The position numbers and the translations under genes are program-made. A model generated the notes under the pieces. The model ran no database searches, was not told the DNA's origin, and saw only the letters and a list, made by a program, of their open reading frames with translations. Source: Amaurobius ferox (Eukaryota; Arthropoda; Arachnida; Araneae; Amaurobiidae). From it: 64,000 bases of DNA. This document shows positions 48,950-59,027 of the stretch, in pieces. The DNA lies in assembly GCA_951213105.1 (NCBI GenBank), contig OX578134.1:142956450-143020449 (forward strand), in the 5' to 3' direction. Numbering within the stretch: position 1 is the first letter of the stretch; each line of letters begins with the position of its first letter.

Positions 48950-49332
48950 TAAATAATTTTTAATTAAAAAACTACTTAACATATTTTACTGAATGTTTTT
49001 TATATAATTTATGGGATAATGTGAATATTTCCTAAAAATTTTGAAGCAATTTGTGAATTTTAAATTTGCTTAAAAAATGTTTAAATAATTAGGTCCCATA
49101 GGGTTCAATGTATTTCATGTTTTCAACCCGGGTTCAATAAAAAAACTAATTGGGTGATATTATTTATTTATATTCCCATAGGTCCCACAGACAGTCTGAA
49201 AAACATACTAAAATTTCATTTTGATAAAGTCATTTTTACGGCAGTTGTGCTAACGGTCAGACAGACAGACAGACAGACAGACAGAATGAACAAAGTCATA
49301 AACACTTTTCAACTATGTTGTAAAGTGTTAAT
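48950..49332 (-). mobile_element. Hairpin/CTGT element, family 1, copy f (hairpin end)
   Basis: It resumes at TTTTTAATTAAAAAACTACT, runs through the AGGTCCCATAGGGTTCAATG block and (GACA)n (49258-49285), and ends in the terminal hairpin AACACTTTTCAACTATGTTG... Confidence 0.8.
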
Positions 49333-49813
49333 AAAAAAGCGCGGATATTGATTGACATGGTCTTTAAAGGTAAATTCAATTATCCTTTATTTATTCAGGA
49401 CTAATGTTTTATTTTTACAAAAGTCAATAAAACGACGGCACCCATACTGATAATGAAATAATGGGTATCCATGGTATGGCAAATAGCAAAAACTACTGCT
49501 TTGAAACATAACTAGTTCTAAGTAATACATGCAATATATTATGTTGTAATATTGTTTATGCACAAATGTCAATCATATCAAACTTTCCAAACTTCTATAT
49601 TTATACTATAACTTAAAAATATCAATCTACATCAATTTAATCTATATTCAAACTTATCCAAGATCACTCTAATAGATGGCTGTTATTACATGTAGCCGCT
49701 TTATACAGGAAGTTTTAAATGGGGTAAAAGTTACATACCGAATTAAGAGATGGTGAAATAGAGATAATAGCTAATATACTAGTATGTTCCACTCCATGAG
49801 GGAACATCATATT

Positions 49814-49844
<31 letters not shown>

Positions 49845-50051
49845 TTATATATATAGTAATGAAACTGTACATGCAAGCACCTGTTGACTGAATATGCAAA
49901 TGATCAAAAATTCGCAGCCAATGAATGAATAGTCGGAACTACAGCGCATTGAAACTGAGCACCATGGTCGTGTATATAAGGAGCGAACATCGCTTTCGGG
50001 AACAAAACGTGCAGTGGATTTCGATTGCATTTACTTCCCTTGATTGTAACA
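49333..50051. other. Non-coding stretch
   Basis: Contains (TC)n(TA)n at 49813-49857. The last ~200 bp probably belong to the 5' end of the following Tc1-like element. Confidence 0.5.
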
Positions 50052-51098
50052 ATGCCTTGCGGGTGAATTCGCGGCCACTGCGAGCATATGAAAGAGTTTG
50101 AAAGAAGGCATGCGGTCGGACTGCATGAGGCTGGATGAGCATACCGAGGAATCGCTCGACATTTGGGTAGGAGCGATGCAGCAATTAGACGATGTTGGCA
50201 GGAATGAGTCCGGAATGGCAGATTTTTGAGTCAAGTGGACAGCCTAGAGCGACGACAGAACGCAAAGATAGGCCGTTTGTCAAAGCAGCTGTGACAGAAA
50301 GAGATTCGTCGTTATCAATCATCAAACTTGGGACAAACACGGAAATTACCACCCGGACCATTAATAGAAGACTACGGGAGCGGAATCTATACTCACGGCG
50401 CCCATTACTTCGCCTACCACTGACCAGTATGCACCTTCAACAGCGATTGCAATGGTGCCAGGCCTTATCAACGTAGAAATTGTTCGGATTGGGAACTAAT
50501 TGTTTTCAGTGATGAGTCCCGTTACGAACTGAGTCCCGACGACCAACGCAGACGTGTATGGAGGCAACCCGGACATCGTCAGGATCCTGCTCTTACTGGC
50601 ACACGCCTTACCCGGAAACAGGGACTTATGGTATGGTGTGCCATTTCCTTTGATATCCGGACACCTTTGATAGTCCTTCGTGGCACCATCAGAGCACAGC
50701 GGTACGTTGCCGACATTCTACGACCCGTTGTATTGTCATTCCTTTCGTGACACCCTGGGCCAACTTTTCAGCAAGATAATGATAGGCCACATACTTCACA
50801 CTTCTTATTTGAGTGTATGCGTGCTTACGACATACTTCCTTGGCCAACCAGATCCCCTGATCTCTCGCCTATTTGGCCAACCAGATCCCCTGATCTCTCG
50901 CACATTTAGGATGAGATGGGGCGTCGCTTGCTACCATCCTAGAATGTACATGAATTACCTCGTCAATTGGAGGCCATTTGGAACGACATCTCTCAGAATA
51001 CCATCCGGCAACTTTATGCATCAATTCCACTTCGGATAACGGCTTGTATCAAGGCCAGATGTGGACCAATGTCATATTTACGTGCTCACTTTGTGTAG
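50052..51098 (+). pseudogene. Tc1-like transposase with lost catalytic Glu
   Basis: It begins MPCG with an in-frame stop, then RGHCEHMKEFERRHAVGLHE and AYRGIARHLGRSDAAIRRCW (DNA-binding HTH). Next come DRPFVKAAVTERDSS and TTRTINRRLRERNLYSRRPL (second HTH). The first catalytic Asp is in IVFSDESRYELSPDDQRRRV, then GLMVWCAISFD, and the second Asp in FQQDNDRPHTSH. The region expected to read SPIE is a 33-bp tandem duplication (WPTRSPDLSPI, WPTRSPDLSHI, stop), so the catalytic Glu is absent. The tail DEMGRRL...CIKARCGPMSYL ends near 51098. Several frameshifts and stops are present. Confidence 0.88.
50840..50905 (+). repeat. 33-bp tandem duplication in the Tc1 pseudogene
   Basis: Units 50840-50872 and 50873-50905 begin TTGGCCAACCAGATCCCCTG and differ only at the last few bases. 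In-frame, it duplicates WPTRSPDLS. Confidence 0.95.
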
Positions 51099-52584
51099 AT
51101 CTTTCAGTGCAATAAATCATCCAATTGTTCTGAAATTCTAATTATTTCTTTTTCTGTACATCCACATTGTACTTACCGAATTTTGTCTCATTTGGATAAA
51201 TATTTTTTGGTGCTTCGATTTTGTGTGTGTGTGTGTCTTAGAGTGCATACATCACAGAAATTTCAAATTTGGAGTTATTCTGGTCTGCAATTCAAAATTA
51301 AAAATGTAAAACTATTGCTGGAGTAGAAAGAAAGTTAAACATAAGATATTAAAAAAATAGAAACATCAGTTCTGTAAGATTTATAAGTAAAATAAACATC
51401 TTTCCTAGCTGAAAAGAAATTTACTTTTCTTTGTGTATTTCCTAAAAGAGAAGATCATTTACTTAAGTCTTGAAACATGTTTGAATATTTCATTATGTTA
51501 AGTCACTTGTCAACAGATTTATGGGTTTATGCTCGTTGAAATAAATGTCACTCACTTTCTTAAGGGGAAAGATAAGATCTTTGTCAGAATTCTCGACATG
51601 GTAAATGATATTTTTCATTTTATTTATTCAATTCAAGCAAAATAAATTCAGAGTAATTTAGTTAAGTTGCAAAGGTACTACTATACAACTGTACAAAACT
51701 TAACATTTTAAGGAAAATCAAATATCTTACTTCATTTCTTATACAATATAGAAAAATAATACGTCACATAAATGTGAACTTTATATAAGAAATCATATAT
51801 ACAAGTCATCTCAAACGCAATTGCAGGTATATGATTCGAGTTATGGTGTTTAATCCTTACATATAGAACATATTTTGTTACTTTTCATATTAATGTATAG
51901 AACAAATGTTCTTTTTTCTCCGGAATGTTTTAATTCAAGAATTAGACAGAAAATCACGTTTCAAAATCTCATGAACACATTCCAAACATTGCCTGAAAAT
52001 ATCAATCTCTCCTGATCCGTCTGTGTGTATATGCGATGCAAGCACGATACGACATCCTTATTGCATTTTGAACATTTCAGGAAATATGTTCGTCTGTTTC
52101 TCTTTGCACGTGCACATGAATGCTTATGAATGTGGAAGGAAGAGATTCAAAGTTCAAGTTAAAACAATAACATATGCTGGTATTGCTACGAAATGTTATG
52201 AGATAATACAAGGAGATAGCGTATTTTCAAATTAAGAGTTTCTCGAAATTAATTAAAAATTTCCATTGAAATATTTTCTATGAAAAACAGTAATCTATAT
52301 TGATGCTCCCTTATTGAACAATTAAAGAAGTTCGCGTGACTATGTCTGCATTTAATCAATGTTCAGAAAAATGTCATTTACAAAATTGATCACCATTAAA
52401 TTATGTGTCTAAAGACAATATCACATGTCCCTAAAACCAAATTAGTGAACGAGAGATGAAGCTTTGAGAAATAATTCGTTTCTTAACCTTGAATTACATA
52501 TCTATAGAGTTCAAAATGGCAAAAAACAAATTCAATTGTATGAATGCAATGTTGAGAAATATACTCTTGCCTATTTGGAGACGT
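51099..52584. other. Non-coding stretch
   Basis: (GT)n at 51224-51237. No gene recognised. Confidence 0.5.
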
Positions 52585-52985
52585 ACATACGAGGGTAGAC
52601 TGAAAAGTACAGTGTATTCCGAGAAGAGGAAGTATGGAGACATGTTCTGGTGCTATGTCAACGCGAGTTAAACAGCGTGCTGTTATCGAATTTTTAACTG
52701 CTGAAAAAGTGACTCCTACTGCGGTTTATCGTCGTTTAAAGGCTGTTTATGGTGACGATGCTGTTGATAGTTCTACTGTAAATCGATGGGTTATAAAATT
52801 TCGTGACGAAAAAGTTCAAAACACAAAGATGCGCAAAAAAAAATCCTTTTGGCTGTGTTTCGTACGTCGTCAATTTACATTTAATCGGCTTGCAGAGACG
52901 CTTTCTGAATAGTTCAACAGTTAAGATTTCAAGAACGGGTTTGTGTAACCCGGTATTCTAAAAAAATTCCCAAACTCATTTCATG
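52585..52985 (+). pseudogene. Mariner-like transposase, N-terminal relic
   Basis: A terminus-like ACGAGGGTAGACTGAAAAGT (52589-52608) precedes an ORF. It reads MSTRVKQRAVIEFLTAEKVT, then AVYRRLKAVYGDDAVDSSTV and NRWVIKFRDE, the paired-like HTH of mariner transposases (SETMAR-type). It then jumps to FVRRQFTFNRLAETLSE and stops. The catalytic domain is missing; about 250 codons have been lost. Confidence 0.8.
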
Positions 52986-54295
52986 AATTGCATATTTATT
53001 TTGAACTACAATGTGAATTTATCAAAGATGTCAACCAGGGTCCATGAAACAGTGGTTTATGGGTGATAAAGGCATGTTTAGTGAAGTGTCGTACTTATTT
53101 TCGTGTTCGTACATCATCAGCTATTTTGTACTTAAACTGAAATATGTAACTTTATATTTCATTTATGCATAGTAAAAATATTCACTTATATTCAAATGGT
53201 AAAAAATGTATTTTGTCAGTATTTGTGTTCTGACTTCATTTATTTCAAACAACATTTCGATTTTCAAAAGTATTAATCTTTTTAATTTCCATTCTGTATA
53301 TTTCGTATGCAAAGCGAAAACGATTTTTTTTTTGTACGAAATATCTTTTAGCTGTCTCATATGAAGGCATTGACACCACACGATTTTCACTTTAACCGAT
53401 AATCACAGAAAGAATGCTTCCTGATTGGATGATTTCACATTAATTTGCCAGTTACATCCAGTACCTGACTTAGCCTAACTGAGGCCCGGGACAAACATCC
53501 TATCGACATATAGAACTTGAAATGAACTATCGACATGTAGCAATTGAACTGAAATATTTTTTTTTCTAAAACATAATTACATTCTATTGAACGGTATACA
53601 TTCTGAAGGTTTTGCATATTTTAATGAAATTTAAATTACTGGCAACTTTCTTATCATAGCCAAAATGCTAGCATACTCCAGACCTTGAATTCGTGCGGTC
53701 GTATATATCCCCAAAATTATTTAGTAAGATGGCTACTATATGACTATTTTGTCGTGCTGGCTTGTGCAAATTCCATATGGCATCTACATTCCAGCTCTAC
53801 ATGCTGGTAGGGAAACTGACATTGGGTTTCGATTTACAGATTTGTTATAGACTACTGAGTACGTAGTTCTCATGATCCGCAAGTAGTGCTGAAAATAATG
53901 CACTGGATTCTTGAGATTTGTTTACCCACCAAATGGGATAATCCTACACGCCAATTGACGATGCAATAAGTGATTTCAAAGCTATGAGAAAGAAACATTT
54001 CCTATCTGTACTTAAATTTTAGTATATTATAAATTAAATTTGAAAGTTATTTTTTATTTGTTGAATTTTTATGATATTAAATATTTAAAGTGATAAAATC
54101 ACAGTTTTGAAATGCTCTTATAATAATTACATATATTATTTGGATAACTTAATTACAATGAGTATTACTATTTATTATCTAAAGTTCTAATTTACTGATT
54201 TGTTTATTAATAAAAAACATTAATCAATCACTCAAAATAGTTCTAATTTTGAGTCCCGTGTTTCCTTCTTAATAAATATTTGTTTCAGCTTTATT
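52986..54295. other. Non-coding stretch
   Basis: No gene recognised. A CTGATGA...GAAA-like string on the minus strand near 53080-53115 was considered and not accepted. Confidence 0.5.
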
Positions 54296-54375
54296 AACAC
54301 ATAGGCATAGGTATCTCTACCCCCTACAAAACCTCACAGAGGCATAGATATCTCTACCCCCTACAAAACCTGAAC
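54296..54375 (+). repeat. Two direct copies of a ~40-bp unit
   Basis: TATCTCTACCCCCTACAAAA occurs twice, about 42 bp apart (near 54311 and 54348). Confidence 0.85.
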
Positions 54376-55362
54376 TTGAATATGTTGGATGGTTAGTATT
54401 TTTAGTATTTCACGTTAACTTTTTCTAATGCAGTGTTTACCAATATTTACGATCATTTAGCCTATTTGTTTATTTTGTAACTTGGGATGGGTACCATCTT
54501 AACAGCATTCCCAGTTTTTTGTGTTTTACAGAGGATAATTTTCTCTCTTTTGAAATTCGCCACAAAGACTAACATAATAGATTGGTTCAAAAGAATCCAC
54601 GACAGAACATTTTATTGCCGCTTTACTGTTAAACTTTATCTCTGTCAAAATGCGTATTTTTCTTGCATTAGCCATTTTGTGAAAATAATACTTGTGTAGT
54701 AAAAACACAAATTACCTTTGAAATAAGCCTTTGAGTGCAACATCTGCAAAAGCATCTGAGATAACATTAACTAAGAACTAAAATATAAAAATTAAATAAG
54801 AAATTTCATCAAACAATTATAAGTACCAAAAAAAAGAAGATCATGAGATAGAAAAAAAATGTTTCGTTTTCCTTGGGCATGTCAGTGAAGTTTACTTATT
54901 CTTAGTAGGATGTGAATTTAAATATTTTATAAAGTTAAATATTTTATAAACGGATTTACATGTTTTGCATTTCTGAAACAAAGCTAAGAAAAATCGAGGA
55001 TTTCCTTTGAAATGAGATGGAATATTTCCTTGAATTATAAAAAATTCAACTTCAGTATAAAAACAATACATTATACATACACGATGATGAGATGCAGCAA
55101 AAGCTTTGTTTTTGATGGCATAAAATATTCAAATATACTGTAAGACTGAACTCTAATTCTGAGATTCCAGGATAATTTAAAAACTAAAGTATTTCCACCT
55201 TTTAATTAGTCGATGCATAAACGTGAGTACAAAATAGTTCACTCAATTATACCTTCAGGTACAGACCGGTTTCATGATTCTTACCGACTTTTAGTGCTGA
55301 ACATGGGTCCGGAACTCGATTGTCCTTCAGCATCATCAAATTCTACAGAATCGATATTTTTA
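54376..55362. other. Non-coding stretch
   Basis: Nothing recognised. Confidence 0.5.
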
Positions 55363-56285
55363 CTTTCTTTATATACATAGTACAATGTATAAGGAAAGTA
55401 TTGTGACAGGGTCGAAAATCCGAATTCAAGTTTTCCACGGGAGAGCACGTTTCAAGCATCCTGATAGCGAATCGAACATTTTTGAGGTGATGTTTGTGTG
55501 TATGTGTATGTGTGTGTGTGTCGGTGAGTCTGTGGAGAAGATATCTCACGCACGAATGGGGCGTTATTTGTAATTTTTTGCAATTTTTTACAAAAATTAC
55601 AATCCGTGAACACTGAGACCCTATTGTTTTAAACATAATCGAATGTTCAGAACACCCCTAAATTTCCGAATGCAATTTTGAAAAAATCATCAAAAAATCA
55701 AAAATTTTGATAAAGATGCGCAACTAGACATTTCTATGTAATTTTTCTTTAGAAAACGATTGACATAAACTTTAGAACACAAGCATGAACCGTTCTCAAG
55801 ATATTGCATATTTTTCAAATAAATTTATCAAAAAATTTCATAAATTCAAAAAATATATTAACTGTTGAGAAACATGTTCACTTTTCATATGTAATATCAT
55901 GTGATAAATTTGGTGACACCATTCTCGCGGATCTAGCTCGTTCCATTCATGAGAAAAGATACTTTGAGTAATACTTTTGTATTTGAACACCAATAGTCAT
56001 TTATCTGCTATAAAAATAACTTATTTCTCCATCCTTAACGCTTGCCGTGATTTTGGCGACAAATTTGGCGGAATGTCGCCAACTTGGCGACTTTTTCAAA
56101 TGTTGCCAAATAAACGGAAATCTCGCCAAATGGATAAAAATGTCGCTAAATCAATGAAAATGACAACTAATTGACGAAAATTCAATATCTTAGAAAGAAT
56201 ACTAGTATCTACTATAATAATAACCTATTTTTTTACTGTAAAAGTAGTAAATTCATTGCATTATATAAGGAAAGTCAGATTTTTA
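55363..56285 (+). mobile_element. Hairpin/GT-repeat element, family 3, copy 2
   Basis: It opens with a hairpin (ACTTTCTTTATATACAT...ATGTATAAGGAAAGT, 55363-55400). A GT-rich tract (55495-55520) follows. It closes at TGCATTATATAAGGAAAGTC. It is collinear with the inverse of 43962-44880, including an internal stretch rich in TTGGCGA/TCGCCAA motifs (56050-56160). Confidence 0.8.
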
Positions 56286-58116
56286 CTTTTGGCTTAACTT
56301 TTGGATGGGCGGGGTGAGGGTATTATTCGGCAGAATCAAATATAGTCGGCTGAATCAAATGTAGAAAATTCGACTGAATCAAATTTAGTTTTCCTGTACT
56401 TTTCCCCAAGTTATAAATTTGGGTGCGTTCACTCATGAAACAGTCAAAGTTATTTAGAAATTGGCCCCTAGTCTATCTAAACATTTATTCGATTGGAACC
56501 TTGCTTATTAACACTGTTTCTTTCAGGCATACGTCTTACGGCGGGGGTGGGGGGCGAATCCCCTGGAGACATTTTATGTTAACATATCTTCTGTGTGATA
56601 TCATTTATATACATTTTTAAAGGGAAAATATCAAACTTGCCCCCTGAAGTTTTATTCGCCCTCCCCCGGCCAAAAAGCTATGAAAAGAACACTGCTTAGT
56701 GTTCATTTGGCATAGTAATTTAACTAATGTTTTCGGCTAGAATGCTCAGTCTTCGTTCTTTAAAAATAAAGACTCGTATAAATTAACGAACACTTTAAAA
56801 TGGCTAACACCATATTTGGTACTAAGGGAATCTGCTTTCGAGGTCTCCTTACACTAGCTTTCAATTAATAAATATTGCTAAATAGAAGAACAGCATTTAC
56901 GGTCTTGTTCATATCCGTTATTGAGAGATTCCTTTAGGCATAAAAGATATGGTAGAATGGATATGAAGCTCTGAATTATGCTCGCAATGCAGCAACTATC
57001 TAACCGGTTTTGTTTTCTGTAGAGTTTTTTTGCACTAAAAAATTGTTAATTGAATTAACAAGTATAGCATAAATGCAGTTTTTGATCTCTAAATTTCTTG
57101 CTATTTGTTACTTCTTTACGGATTCCTGTTCTGCAGCTGTCCGCTTTTTGGCTTTTAAATTTTCTCTTGGATGCCTAGTTTACAGCCGTCCGTTTTTGGC
57201 CCCTAATCGTTTTGGCTTTCTGTTGTTATAAATTTTATTGTCTTGATGTAATAGATTTTAATGTCTTGTTGTATTACATTTTATTAAATTTTTTTGAATA
57301 TGTCACTTTAACCTTGTTTTATGTCTCTGTAAGATATCTAATTATTTTTTTTTAATTTCTGGTTTTTTAACTTTGTTTTAACCCTTTTGTCTTCCAACCT
57401 TGACCCTATTCTATTTTGGTATTCCCTTTTGTATTTTGTGTTAGGATTTTTTCCCTTCGGGGTTTTCCCCTCTTTACAATTTTCTGCCTTTTGTCTCTCT
57501 TGTATTGCATTGTATTGTACTGTACTGTATTGTATTGTTTTTATGTTTTGTTTTGTCGTTGCCAATCTTTTGCTTGTCTTGATGTAACTACTTGTGTTGT
57601 GATTCAATTTTAATGTGTAATGTAATTTCTTGAATCTAAAATAAAGTTCCCGGCCACACACTCAGCAAAAGTAAGCCTTCGAGTCTGGCGTGTGGTCTGG
57701 GTTTTCAACATTCAACATAGCAGGTTTCATTGCTTTCGGCGCAGTTATCTGCGATTTGTTGCTACATGATTCCAAACATTAGAATCTTTTATTCGACTTA
57801 AATAATTTGCAGTATTTCTATGAGCTTCGAATTAGATGAAGTTTCGAATTAGATGATTTCATACAGACAACAGTGTAAAATCAATATATATTAAGTGTGA
57901 TTGTATTTCACATAGGTCCCATGTTTAGATTTTCAAGAATTATTACTGTTAGTGTATTCATTAATAATTGCATTAATTAATGCAATATGATTATTCCCAA
58001 ATTATTGTAAAAATATTAGTATACTGTGGAAACTAATAGTACGATTCCTGTATGCACTACTTCATTCATACAAATTAGTAGTGTGTGAATGAGAGAGCTG
58101 GACCACAGCCATAAAC
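56286..58116. other. Non-coding, with a T-rich asymmetric tract
   Basis: 57020-57660 is strongly T-rich on the plus strand and ends in TAAAATAAAGTTCCCGGCCA, a polyadenylation-like signal. It may be a retroelement 3' end. The ORFs there (57338-57661 and opposite) are composition artefacts. Nothing else is recognised. Confidence 0.4.
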
Positions 58117-58680
58117 CCCCCATTAAAACCACACCCACTTTTAGAAATGTAATGGCTCTATTTTATCCACACCATTGTGATTACACAATGGTGTGAAACC
58201 CCCCATTAAAACCACACCCACTTTTAGAATGGAATGGCTCTATATCACCCATAAAAAAACCCACCCACTTTTAAAAACAATGGTGTGAAACCTCCCATTA
58301 AATCCACACCCACTTTTAGAACGTAATGGTCCTATTTCACACCATTAAAATTTCCACCCACTTTTAAAAACAATGGCTCGTAAAACCCCCATAAAAACCG
58401 GACCCACTTTTAGAACGTAATGGCCCAATATCACCCACACAAATTCGACTATACAATGGCTCTCAGACCTCCATTGAATCCCACCCACTTTTAGAAATGT
58501 AATGGCTGTATTTTACCATTAAAATTACCACCCACTCTTAAAAATAATGGCTCACAAAACCCCATAAAACCCGAACCCACTTTTAGAATCCAAAGGTTAT
58601 TTCTTATCCATAAAAATCTACAACCCCTCTTAAAACGATGGTATCGAAACCCCATTAAAACTACACCCCTTCTAGAAAAG
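58117..58680 (+). repeat. Degenerate ~46-bp tandem array (93-bp dimer)
   Basis: The motif CCCACTTTTA or a variant starts at 58134, 58217, 58264, 58309, 58357, 58403, 58484, 58531, 58576, 58624 and 58665, mostly 45-48 bp apart. Two gaps near 82 bp suggest decayed units. Units alternate between an AGAA..TAATGGCTCTAT type and an AAAACAATGGTGTGAAACC type, so the higher-order period is about 93 bp. It lies beside the virus-like polymerase gene and may be part of that element's end. Confidence 0.85.
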
Positions 58681-58925
58681 TGATGGCTCTATTTCAACCA
58701 TACAAATTAAACAAATCAATGGTATCAAAATCATCCATTAGCAAGGTTCTAGCGCAAGCACCTCCCGAGAAAGTGATGGCTCTATTTCGACCACACCAAT
58801 TTTCCGGAGCGAGCAAGCGAAAAGTCGTTGGGAGGGAAGGTACCCCCTTCGGCGAGCACCCCGTTTTAAATGAAATAGGGCCTCAGAAGAGGACGGTTAC
58901 ATGGAGTACTTTAGATGTGATATAG
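58680..58925 (+). CDS. Small ORF of unknown function, convergent with the polymerase
   Basis: 81 codons. The first half overlaps the tail of the tandem array (MALFQP and MALFRP repeated). The second half (GASKRKVVGREGTPFGEHPV, then KRTVTWSTLDVI) is GC-rich and not repetitive. I do not recognise it. It could be a small gene of the Polinton-like element or chance. Confidence 0.25.
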   Translation: MMALFQPYKLNKSMVSKSSISKVLAQAPPEKVMALFRPHQFSGASKRKVVGREGTPFGEHPVLNEIGPQKRTVTWSTLDVI

Positions 58926-58986
58926 ACACTATTAAAGAGGCATTCAGAACAGAAGAATGTGTCCTTCGAACTGAGGACCATTAATT

Positions 58987-59018
58987 ATCTTTTAATAGTT
59001 CGAAAACTGTTAAAAGAT
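58987..59018. terminator. Hairpin just past the polymerase stop codon
   Basis: ATCTTTTAATAGTT and AACTGTTAAAAGAT pair at 13 of 14 positions around a CGAA loop. It starts 10 bp beyond the TAG stop of the polymerase gene and lies between two convergent frames. 3' hairpins act as transcript ends in several large DNA viruses; that role here is inference. Confidence 0.55.
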
Positions 59019-59027
59019 TATGATCGC

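Noticed and set aside
53075..53120. CTGATGA...GAAA string on the minus strand
   Set aside because: Stem II is 3 bp, no stem I partner exists and no U-H cleavage site with a closing stem III was found.
57338..57661. Lys/Asn-rich ORF of 107 codons
   Set aside because: It lies antisense to a T-rich tract, with no domain and low complexity.
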